Assembly (NCBI GenBank): GCA_012735455.1
Contig: JAAYHG010000189.1
Coordinates: forward strand, 1 to 9,150
Direction of reading: 5' to 3'
Length of the DNA stretch: 9,150 nucleotides
DNA from: Bacillota bacterium
GTDB taxonomy: Bacteria > Bacillota > DTU030 > DUMP01
Shown here piece after piece: positions 1 to 6,360 of the stretch. The position numbers were made by a program, and so were the translations under genes. The notes below the pieces were generated by a model. It did no database searches. It worked only from the letters and a program-made list of their open reading frames with translations, and was not told where the DNA came from. Within the stretch, counting starts at the first letter, position 1. Each line of letters begins with the position of its first letter.

Positions 1-903
1 CTGGAAGCCCTGGCCAAAACCCAGCACCGCCGACACAGCAAACTGAAACACGCGGGCCACAATGGACATAGCAGCAATGGCCGCGTCCCCAAACGGACCG
101 GCGCTGAAGTTGAGACAAATCATTGCGGTGCTGGCAAGGGTCTGCCGGTAGAAAGAAGGCAAGCCCCCACGCAAGATCTCCCGATAGATCTCCCATCGAG
201 GGGTAAAGTTTCGGAACTGGATCTTGATATTACCACCAGCAGCTGATTGCCTAAGTAGTATCAAGAAGCTGATGAACTGGCTGATAATGGTGGCAAGGGC
301 TGCTCCTCCGATACCCATATTGAGGCTAAAGATGAAGATGGGGTCCAGCACGATGTTGAGGAGGCCGCCAGTCCCAATCCCTAGCATAGCGTAAAAAGCG
401 CTCCCCTGAAAACGCAGGATACTGTTCAGTACAAACGCAGAAGCCATATACGGCATGCCGATGAGGATGTATCTGAGATAGCTTTTCGCGTAAGGAGCAA
501 TGGTCTCTGTAGCCCCGAGTGCATACACCAACTGATCCAGGAAGATGAGACCCAGCGCAGCCAGCACAACTCCTAAACCAAAAGTTGTAAAGAACCCGGT
601 AGCTGCTACCTTAGCCGCGTGCTCCCTGTTTTTTTGCCCTAATAGCCTGGAGATGTAATTGCCCGAACCCATGCCAAACGTAAAACCCAGCGCCTGAATG
701 ATGGCCATGAGTGAGAAGGACACGCCCACGGCTCCTGATGCGCTAGTGCCTATCCGGCTGACAAAAAAAGTGTCAGCCAAATTATAGATAGAAGTGATCA
801 ACATGCTCACTATAGTCGGAACAGCCAGAGAGCAAATGAGGCGTTCAACTGGTTCCTGCGTCATCAGCTTATACTTTTCATCTGCTGTCATAGCGCGCTG
901 CAT
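1..903 (-). CDS. MATE family multidrug efflux transporter (3' end cut off by window edge)
   Basis: Open from an ATG at 903 to the window edge with no stop: 301 codons, about two thirds of the usual ~450 residues. MATE proteins are inner-membrane antiporters that expel cationic drugs and metabolites using Na+ or H+ gradients. Seen here: an N-terminal PVERLICSLAVPTIVSML helix followed by SIYNLADTFFVSRIG, the typical MATE first-helix region. Further hydrophobic helices follow, with short motifs such as GMGSGNYISRLLG and LNIVLDPIFIF in the expected order. The start is supported by AGGAG (915-919), although the 11-nt spacing is somewhat long; the next in-frame Met (codon 5) has no ribosome binding site. 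The gene is transcribed divergently from the ABC operon at 1104, and the pairing suggests, but does not prove, a shared efflux role. Subfamily (NorM-like, MepA-like or DinF-like) and substrate cannot be assigned. Confidence 0.93.
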   Translation of the reverse strand, partial: MQRAMTADEKYKLMTQEPVERLICSLAVPTIVSMLITSIYNLADTFFVSRIGTSASGAVGVSFSLMAIIQALGFTFGMGSGNYISRLLGQKNREHAAKVAATGFFTTFGLGVVLAALGLIFLDQLVYALGATETIAPYAKSYLRYILIGMPYMASAFVLNSILRFQGSAFYAMLGIGTGGLLNIVLDPIFIFSLNMGIGGAALATIISQFISFLILLRQSAAGGNIKIQFRNFTPRWEIYREILRGGLPSFYRQTLASTAMICLNFSAGPFGDAAIAAMSIVARVFQFAVSAVLGFGQGFQ

Positions 904-951
904 AGAAACGACAACTCCTATTTAGAGTTAAAATGAAAGCTCATACCTAAG

Positions 952-980
952 AGAATAACCCTCTTGAAATTAGTTGTCAA
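952..980 (-). promoter_or_regulatory. Promoter of the MATE gene (sigma-70/A type)
   Basis: On the minus strand there is a perfect -35 TTGACA (980-975), a 17-bp spacer and a -10 TATTCT (957-952, 4 of 6 consensus). It lies about 50 nt upstream of the MATE ATG. The match is by eye; no transcript start is known. Confidence 0.6.
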
Positions 981-987
981 CACAACT
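972..987. promoter_or_regulatory. Inverted repeat overlapping the MATE -35 box, candidate operator
   Basis: AGTTGT, a 4-nt spacer and ACAACT form a perfect 6-bp-arm inverted repeat. It covers the -35 hexamer of the MATE promoter, a position where a bound repressor would block transcription. It also lies in the control region shared with the divergent ABC operon. No regulator gene is visible in the window, so the operator role is inference. Confidence 0.35.
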
Positions 988-1087
988 TTCTCTTTAGTCT
1001 AGTTCCGAAAACCTTTTCATGCTACCAAAACAAGGGGAACCTTTTGTTTCCTCTTCTCGTCTTGCATATTGAAACCATGTTTTCCCT

Positions 1088-1106
1088 GAGGAGGGGTTCT
1101 TTCTTG
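1088..1106 (+). promoter_or_regulatory. Ribosome binding site that decides a TTG start for the ABC ATPase
   Basis: GAGGAGGGG at 1088-1096 sits 7 nt before TTG at 1104-1106, an ideal distance. Two longer in-frame starts exist. One is TTG 1044, with a weaker AAGGGG 6 nt upstream. The other is ATG 1077, with no ribosome binding site. Both would add residues with no counterpart in LolD/MacB-type ATPases, which normally begin just before the conserved IEL..ISRTY-like strand. I therefore take 1104 as the start. Confidence 0.7.
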
Positions 1107-1808
1107 CCCTTAATAGAGTTGGTTAACATCTCTCGTACATACCGCTTGAATCAAATAAGAGTGGAAGCCTTGCGCGACGTGAACCTTACCATTGAAGAAG
1201 GTGACTTTGTCTCTATTATGGGGCCCTCCGGATCCGGCAAGTCTACCTTGCTAAATATCATCGGCTGCCTGGATAGACCCAGTGCAGGTACCTACACAAT
1301 TGTGGGTAACAGGGTGGAAAAAATGAACGACAACCAGTTGGCAGACATCCGTAATCAGCTCATTGGCTTCGTCTTCCAGAGTTTTCACCTGCTGCCTAAC
1401 TTGGATGCCGCAGCCAACGTGGAACTACCTCTAATCTATCGCGGCTTGGGGGGCAAAGAACGACGCCGCCGGGCCATTCATGCTCTGGAGGCTGTAGGCC
1501 TGGGCGAACGGGTGCACCACCTCCCGTCCCAGCTCTCCGGCGGTGAACAACAGCGCGTGGCCATTGCCAGGGCCATTGCTGGAGAACCCAGGGTCATCCT
1601 GGCCGACGAACCGACCGGCGCCCTTGACTCCAAGTCAGGCGAAAACATCATGGCCATTTTCACCAAGCTGAACAAAGATATGGGGATCACCATCATACAG
1701 GTAACACACGAAGAACACATTGCCCAATACGGACACAGGATTTGCCGCCTGCGGGATGGCCAGATTCTACAGATTGATGAAACACAAAATGGTAGGGCTG
1801 TAACTTGA
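1104..1808 (+). CDS. ABC transporter ATP-binding protein, MacB/LolD-type
   Basis: ATPase subunit that powers the permease encoded at 3550-4902. It is 234 residues from the preferred TTG start, the normal length for the LolD/MacB/SalX-type ATPase family. All nucleotide-binding motifs are present: Walker [10 protein letters not shown] (residues 40-48), Q-loop glutamine in VFQSF (about 92), signature LSGGEQQR (144-151), Walker [13 protein letters not shown] (164-175) and the switch histidine in VTHEEHI (about 202). The text around Walker A ([14 protein letters not shown]) and [11 protein letters not shown] is characteristic of the exporters that pair with FtsX/MacB permeases. It is the first gene of the operon, ending 63 nt before the adaptor gene with a TGA stop. 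I found no convincing plus-strand promoter upstream. The transported substrate is unknown. Confidence 0.95.
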   Translation: MPLIELVNISRTYRLNQIRVEALRDVNLTIEEGDFVSIMGPSGSGKSTLLNIIGCLDRPSAGTYTIVGNRVEKMNDNQLADIRNQLIGFVFQSFHLLPNLDAAANVELPLIYRGLGGKERRRRAIHALEAVGLGERVHHLPSQLSGGEQQRVAIARAIAGEPRVILADEPTGALDSKSGENIMAIFTKLNKDMGITIIQVTHEEHIAQYGHRICRLRDGQILQIDETQNGRAVT

Positions 1809-1854
1809 GCCTGCATAGATTTCTAGGAGAGCAAATAGACAAGAAGAACGCAGC

Positions 1855-1875
1855 AGGAGGTTTAAGATGGCATGA
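1855..1875 (+). promoter_or_regulatory. Ribosome binding site with a two-codon ATG-GCA-TGA mini-ORF overlapping the adaptor start
   Basis: AGGAGG at 1855-1860 is 6 nt from an ATG at 1867 but 11 nt from the adaptor's ATG at 1872. The nearer ATG reads ATG GCA TGA, and its stop TGA (1873-1875) overlaps the adaptor ATG (1872-1874) as ATGA. Ribosomes could start on either ATG. Initiation at the mini-ORF would end immediately on top of the real start. Confidence 0.5.
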
Positions 1876-3566
1876 CACAACGGATTGTAATGATCTTCCT
1901 TATAGTGGCCATTGTCTTCGGTGGCGGCTTTTACGCTTACAGGCAGTTGGTACCCCCACCCGCGCAAGAAGCACAGGGTCCTATATACTCCACTAAGGCT
2001 GTAACGCGGGGCGACATAGCAGTCGGGGTTGAAATCACGGGTTCCTTAAACCCCTCCCGCAGCGGCGGCATCATGGTCCCCGGGTCGCGTGATTACACCG
2101 GGCAGAGTATCCAGTTTGTCATAAGCGAGATCCTGGCCGAGGAAGGTCAGGAGGTAAAGGCAGGAGAAACCATTGCCAAGCTTGTGGCTCCGGGGCTGCA
2201 ATCCCAGATAGACGCCTTACAGAAAGAAATCCAGTCAAACCGTGATTACCTATCGGAACTCACCGGCCTGCCACCTGATAGACTCCACGAGATTAGGCCA
2301 GGTGCAGGCATTACCCTGCGGGCACCCATTGACGGTAGAGTAACAGGGCTTAGCATTAAGGAAGGCACTCAGGTCCCCCAGGGCCAAATCATTGCTAAGA
2401 TAGTGGATGACTCCACCTACCAGATTAGAGCCAAACTCTATGAAAACGAGTTCAAGCAAATTAAGGAAGGTCAGGAACTGGCTATTAGATTTGACCTTTT
2501 TGAAGGCGTTCAATATGGGCGTATAACAGAAGTCAATCCCAACCCTGTGCCCGACGGTGACGAAGAAAATCCCGCCCAGGGTTTTGTGCATTGGATCACC
2601 GTCGAGGGTAAGAATCCTGGCCTGGTGCGGGCAGGCCTGACGGTGCGCCTTGGTATTCCTTCTCCAGACAGAGACAGCTTAAGGGTCAACTGGTTTGCCA
2701 GTGGCGCCAAAGTGGATGGCTTCGTAAACGAAGAAAAAGTGCTGGCCACAGCAGAGGCCATTGCCTCGACGGTTTACGTACGCGAGATGGACCTGGTCAA
2801 GAAGGGTGACCCCCTGGTCCTTCTGTCAGGGGCAGATATTGAAGATACCCTCCAGGAGAGGATGGACAGACTGCGTGAAAAGGAAAACGAGCTGGCAAAC
2901 CTCCTGGCCAAAGCCAGTCAAACAGAGATTAAGGCCTCGATAGATGGCGTGGTTGCTCGTTGGGAGCAGCAGGTAGGGCAGATGGTAAACCCGGGAGATT
3001 GGATCGGCTACATTTACAACACCTCGGATATGTCCATGTGGGCAGAGGTGGATGACGTAGACGTGCTGATGGTTAAACAGGGCTCCCCCGTCACTGTTAC
3101 TCTGGATGCCCTGCCAGGAGCGACCTTTGAAGGCCAAGTCATGCAGGTAGACACCATGGGCAGGGACGTCAACGGTATACCACGTTTTGGCGTTAGCATT
3201 ACTGTAAAAGGCGGACCCCAACTGAGGCCCGGTATGCAGGCACACGCTTTTATTGACGCAGGGAGAGCGGAGAACGTACTTCTGGTCCCACTGGAGGCTA
3301 TCTTTGAAGAAGACAACACACCCAAGGTAGAGATATTAAACCCGGATGGTACCACAAAGGTCGTCCCTGTGAAACTGGGCCTCATGAACCACAGGGTGGC
3401 AGAGGTGAAAAGCGGAGTAGAAGAAGGGGAACTGGTCATAACAGGCAGCAGCGCCGATGTGCTACCCAGCCAGCATATTGGTTCCAAGGACACCCTCCTG
3501 CCAGGACAGAGCGGTTCAGGTGACGGCGATAAGGAAGGATCAGGTAGCAATGACAACAACGGATAA
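1872..3566 (+). CDS. Membrane-fusion (HlyD/MacA-like) adaptor subunit with two lipoyl-like modules
   Basis: Adaptor partner of the ABC exporter, anchored in the membrane with its bulk outside. It is 564 residues, against roughly 350-450 for an ordinary MacA-type protein. Residues 5-24 are a hydrophobic signal-anchor, followed by a Pro-rich stretch. Module 1 has lipoyl half-motifs at about 92-104 (GQEVKAGETIAKL) and 149-181 (LRAPIDGRVTGLSIKEG), flanking a short predicted helical hairpin (109-131), then a beta-barrel segment (182-260). Module 2 repeats the plan: half-motif 298-320, helical hairpin 321-350, second half-motif 352-387 (ASIDGVVARWEQQVGQMVNPGD), beta-barrel 388-465 and a membrane-proximal domain 466-524. 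A Gly/Ser/Asp-rich tail (545-564) ends the protein. The last 17 nt overlap the permease gene, implying translational coupling. The doubled architecture is read from motifs by eye. The ATG at 1872 is favoured because the signal-anchor follows at once. Confidence 0.9.
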   Translation: MTQRIVMIFLIVAIVFGGGFYAYRQLVPPPAQEAQGPIYSTKAVTRGDIAVGVEITGSLNPSRSGGIMVPGSRDYTGQSIQFVISEILAEEGQEVKAGETIAKLVAPGLQSQIDALQKEIQSNRDYLSELTGLPPDRLHEIRPGAGITLRAPIDGRVTGLSIKEGTQVPQGQIIAKIVDDSTYQIRAKLYENEFKQIKEGQELAIRFDLFEGVQYGRITEVNPNPVPDGDEENPAQGFVHWITVEGKNPGLVRAGLTVRLGIPSPDRDSLRVNWFASGAKVDGFVNEEKVLATAEAIASTVYVREMDLVKKGDPLVLLSGADIEDTLQERMDRLREKENELANLLAKASQTEIKASIDGVVARWEQQVGQMVNPGDWIGYIYNTSDMSMWAEVDDVDVLMVKQGSPVTVTLDALPGATFEGQVMQVDTMGRDVNGIPRFGVSITVKGGPQLRPGMQAHAFIDAGRAENVLLVPLEAIFEEDNTPKVEILNPDGTTKVVPVKLGLMNHRVAEVKSGVEEGELVITGSSADVLPSQHIGSKDTLLPGQSGSGDGDKEGSGSNDNNG

Positions 3567-4902
3567 TAATAAGAAGAATGCCGTGTTCTCCTTCCTGGTG
3601 CGCACCCTCTTTGCTGCCAAAATGGCCTGGCACGGCGTCCTCACCCATCCGCTGCGCTCCGCCCTTACCATACTTGGGGTCGCTATCGGAGTAACGTCTG
3701 TGGTGAGTCTCATGGGGATTGGTGAAGGGGCACGCCAGGCAGTGGTGGCCCAGTTTAAGAGCTTGGGTACCAATGTCATCGCCATTCACGCCAACGACGT
3801 TTCGGTGGAGTTTGACCCGGAGGAAGCCGAGGAATTAGTGGAACGGGTCAGTGGCGTAGAGATGGGGACACCGGTCATAAATACCAAGGCAGTTATGCGT
3901 TGGCGCCGCGCCCGCGGCACCATCAATCTCGTTGGTGTCAACAACGAATTCCCAGATGTAAGGGACCATCCCGTTATCGCCGGTCACTTCTTCACCCAGT
4001 GGCACGTCATGCAGCGTTCTCCCGTGGCCGTGCTGGGCTACAATGTGGGCCACGGTCTCATGGGAGGCAGAAGCCCGGTGGGCCACACGTTTACCTTAAA
4101 CGGTGAAACCTTTCGCATAGTGGGGGTATTGGCGCCCAAGGGTGCGGCCAATGCCGAAGGCATCGACGATAAGATCCTTATACCCTATACTACCGCCCTC
4201 AAGATCGCCGGCAAAAAGAAGGTTGAGCAAATCTGGCTCAAAGCCAATTCAACTCAGGAAGCGGACCTGGCCGTGGTACAGCTAGGCAGAATCTACAAGC
4301 GCAAACTGGGGCTGGACCAAACCGCCCCGACGCCCGGAGGAACTCAAGGTGGCGAAGGCGAAGCCGGCCCCGGCGCAACAGCAGAAGTCATGGAGAAAAT
4401 AGCGGCCGCTCCCTCCCCTAGACCAGCTCCAGAAAAATCCCCAATCCCCGGTGGAGAGGATCTCATCACCATCACCAACTTAAATCAATTGGTAAAAGAA
4501 GCCGACCAGGCCAACCGGGTCATGACCCTGCTCCTCGGCGGCATCGCGGCAGTGTCGCTCCTGGTGGGCGGCCTGGGCATCATGAACATCATGCTGGTGT
4601 CTGTAACTGAACGGACAGTGGAGATTGGTGTGCGGCGCGCCGTTGGCGCCAAACAGATCGACCTTCTGATCCAATTCTTAATGGAGGCACTGTACGTCAG
4701 TGCCCTAGGCGCCATTGCCGGGACGGCAGGAGGAATATGGGGGCTTAACGTCTTCAGCCACTACGGTTTCCATACCGCCCTGAGCCTCCAATCCATAAAG
4801 ATTGCTGTTATGGTTGCCTTGGGCTCAGGCCTTTTGTTCGGCATCTATCCCGCCATGATCGCCTCCTCCGTTCCCCCCATTGAAGCGCTGCGGCGACAAT
4901 AA
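3550..4902 (+). CDS. MacB/FtsX-family ABC transporter permease
   Basis: Membrane subunit of the exporter, 450 residues. The MacB/FtsX plan of four helices is clear: helix 1 at about 36-57 (HPLRSALTILGVAIGVTSVVSL), a large extracytoplasmic domain (about 60-320), helices 2-4 at about 325-350, 373-400 and 415-438, and the C-terminal PPIEALRRQ motif. GLGIMNIMLVSVTERTVEIGVRRAVGA (about 341-367) is a family hallmark. MacB-type mechanotransmission couples cytoplasmic ATP hydrolysis to movement of the external domain; here the ATPase is a separate protein (1104-1808), unlike Escherichia coli MacB where it is fused. A Pro/Gly/Ala-rich insert (about 256-303) interrupts the external domain. The start at 3550 fits AAGGA (3535-3539, 10-nt spacing) and places helix 1 where expected. 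An upstream GTG at 3457 would lie deep inside the adaptor gene and is rejected. Confidence 0.94.
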   Translation: MTTTDNNKKNAVFSFLVRTLFAAKMAWHGVLTHPLRSALTILGVAIGVTSVVSLMGIGEGARQAVVAQFKSLGTNVIAIHANDVSVEFDPEEAEELVERVSGVEMGTPVINTKAVMRWRRARGTINLVGVNNEFPDVRDHPVIAGHFFTQWHVMQRSPVAVLGYNVGHGLMGGRSPVGHTFTLNGETFRIVGVLAPKGAANAEGIDDKILIPYTTALKIAGKKKVEQIWLKANSTQEADLAVVQLGRIYKRKLGLDQTAPTPGGTQGGEGEAGPGATAEVMEKIAAAPSPRPAPEKSPIPGGEDLITITNLNQLVKEADQANRVMTLLLGGIAAVSLLVGGLGIMNIMLVSVTERTVEIGVRRAVGAKQIDLLIQFLMEALYVSALGAIAGTAGGIWGLNVFSHYGFHTALSLQSIKIAVMVALGSGLLFGIYPAMIASSVPPIEALRRQ

Positions 4903-4978
4903 GTGCAGCCATGTTGTAAGAGTAGGCGCCAAGGTCATCCTTGGGCCAGAGGTTCAGCCACTGGGGCAGACTAATAAG

Positions 4979-5010
4979 CAAAGCCCGGACCGTGTTCGGT
5001 CCGGGCTTTG
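4979..5010. terminator. Bidirectional hairpin terminator between convergent genes
   Basis: A perfect 14-bp stem (4979-4992 with 4997-5010, arm CAAAGCCCGGACCG) closes a TGTT tetraloop. It sits 77 nt past the permease stop and 12 nt past the stop of the convergent DUF438 gene. The stem ends in TTTG on one side and in CAAA on the other, so it can act from both directions. The following T tract is weak (TTTGTCGTT), so termination may be only partly intrinsic. Confidence 0.8.
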
Positions 5011-5021
5011 TCGTTCCCCTG

Positions 5022-6233
5022 TTAATTGGAAAGCAGGCGCTTTTCACCCTGAATCTCCTGCAGGGGCTTTATGTTTTGGGTGACTTCAAGTGTTCCCAGG
5101 TACTCCCCATTCTCATCCCGCACAGCAAAGTAACGGATCAGGGCATAAACATCCCCCATCTTGATCCAGAAGTCCTCGTGATCCTTGCGCCCCGCCTTAA
5201 GATCCGCCACCAACTTCTCCACTACATGCATGCTGGCCGGAGGGTGGCAGTTATGCACCTTACGGCCAATGACAGTCTTCGGACGCGGGAAGATGCGCTC
5301 CGGGCTCTGGGAAAAGTACTTGACCACGTCATCCTTGTCCACAAAAGTTATGTCTACCGGCAAACGGTTGAGGATGGCATTTATCTCCTTGAAGCTGAGA
5401 ACCCCGGTCTCAAAGCGCACAGCCCCTGCGGCACCTGCCTCCTGCGTTTCCTTTGGCGCTGCCACCTCCACCCGTTGCGGTTTCCAGCTTGGCGGTGGCG
5501 CGATTAGGCAAAAACCGATCTCCTCGCTCTCCTGAGCAATAGTTGCCCACTGGTCCTCCGTAAGGTTGTCCAGGGCCATAGGAAAGAGGATGTTTTCTTC
5601 CTTGTAGATCATCTCTGTGATCTTGCTGACAACCTCTTCTGTCTTTTGGGCAACCTGATCTGGATCGACCTTGGGAGCCGCGAGCAACGACTTGGCCTCT
5701 TTGAGCTGGTCACGAATCTCGTCGTCCACGCCCCACATCACCTGAGGGGGAGCGGTTATCCCGTATTCCTCAAGATAGGGAAAGATCAGGTTTTCCTTGC
5801 GGCTGTAGTGCTTGTCTACCTCGCCCAGTTTCTCCAGAGCAGAGGCCAGCCGGGGAAAGGCCTCCGGGGAAAGCTGGCCCAGGAGAGGCTCAATCTGCTC
5901 GGCGATTAGCTTCTCAATGGCCCGATTCTCCTGGCGCAGGGTATGTACAGGATGCCCTGGTGTTTCTGCCGCTTTGTTCGGCCGGTGAATGTCCTGGATG
6001 GATCCCTTGAAAACCGCAGCGTGCACATCGCACAGCCGCTGAACCTCTTCTACCGGCATACCTTCCATGATTAGGTTTTGCTCCATTTGGGCAATTTCTT
6101 CTGTTGACACACCCTCTATTAGCTTGGCGAAGCGTTCTCTAACCTCGTCCACGCTTTTCCCGTGATGAAGGTCCATAATAAGTTCCTTGAGCACCTTCTG
6201 CCGGTATTCCCGGTTGTTGATCAACTCACTCAT
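5022..6233 (-). CDS. DUF438 + hemerythrin (HHE) + PAS domain protein
   Basis: Soluble 403-residue protein with three parts. Residues about 1-85 match the DUF438 pattern (NREYRQKVLKELIMDLHHG; VEEVQRLCDVHAAVFKGSI). Residues about 92-222 are a hemerythrin-like four-helix bundle that normally binds a di-iron centre; visible ligand-type motifs are HPVHTLRQENRAI (94-106), HYSRKENLIFPYLE (142-155) and YKEENILFPMAL (210-221). After a Pro/Ala-rich linker (248-272), residues 281-390 form a PAS-like domain with the conserved GRKVHNCHPPASMHVV stretch (323-338), typical of the PAS that accompanies DUF438. Hemerythrin domains sense or carry O2, NO or iron, and PAS domains sense ligands or redox state, so a sensing or protective role in an anaerobe is inferred. 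No output domain (kinase, DNA-binding) is visible. The ATG at 6233 has AAGGAGG (6241-6247) 7 nt upstream. Stop is TAA. Confidence 0.92.
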   Translation of the reverse strand: MSELINNREYRQKVLKELIMDLHHGKSVDEVRERFAKLIEGVSTEEIAQMEQNLIMEGMPVEEVQRLCDVHAAVFKGSIQDIHRPNKAAETPGHPVHTLRQENRAIEKLIAEQIEPLLGQLSPEAFPRLASALEKLGEVDKHYSRKENLIFPYLEEYGITAPPQVMWGVDDEIRDQLKEAKSLLAAPKVDPDQVAQKTEEVVSKITEMIYKEENILFPMALDNLTEDQWATIAQESEEIGFCLIAPPPSWKPQRVEVAAPKETQEAGAAGAVRFETGVLSFKEINAILNRLPVDITFVDKDDVVKYFSQSPERIFPRPKTVIGRKVHNCHPPASMHVVEKLVADLKAGRKDHEDFWIKMGDVYALIRYFAVRDENGEYLGTLEVTQNIKPLQEIQGEKRLLSN

Positions 6234-6360
6234 GTCCTAGCCTCCTTTTGAGTAACGTACAGGGTAAACAGAATCTTGGGATTCTAGTAATCTTATACCC
6301 TGATATCAGTTGCTTTAATCCTAACACTTTTCACGCCGTGTGGAAAGTCTCTTCCGTCAC
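6234..6360. other. Intergenic spacer upstream of the DUF438 gene
   Basis: It holds the DUF438 ribosome binding site (6241-6247). A TATAAG-like -10 lies at 6297-6292 on the minus strand, without a good -35 partner. There is a 10-bp perfect palindrome CTGATATCAG (6300-6309). A modest imperfect 8-bp hairpin (6327-6334 with 6340-6347) follows the permease remnant but lacks a T run in that direction. No strong terminator or regulatory motif is seen. Confidence 0.4.

Noticed and set aside
1478..1816. Minus-strand open frame across the ABC ATPase gene
   Set aside because: It mirrors the coding strand of a strongly conserved ATPase, and its translation shows no protein-like features.
1805..1996. Small plus-strand frame starting at a TTG that overlaps the ATPase stop
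   Set aside because: It runs out of frame into the adaptor gene; the translation is not conserved-looking and no good ribosome binding site precedes it.
2250..2591. Minus-strand frames inside the adaptor and permease genes
   Set aside because: All overlap strongly supported plus-strand coding sequence and lack recognisable motifs.
4941..5507. 188-codon plus-strand open frame over the terminator and the DUF438 gene
   Set aside because: It runs through the hairpin terminator and antisense to a well-supported gene, with no domain signal and no fitting ribosome binding site.
6300..6309. CTGATATCAG palindrome upstream of the DUF438 gene as an Fnr-type site
   Set aside because: It lacks the TTGAT-N4-ATCAA layout and 10-bp palindromes occur by chance, so I do not call a regulator site.
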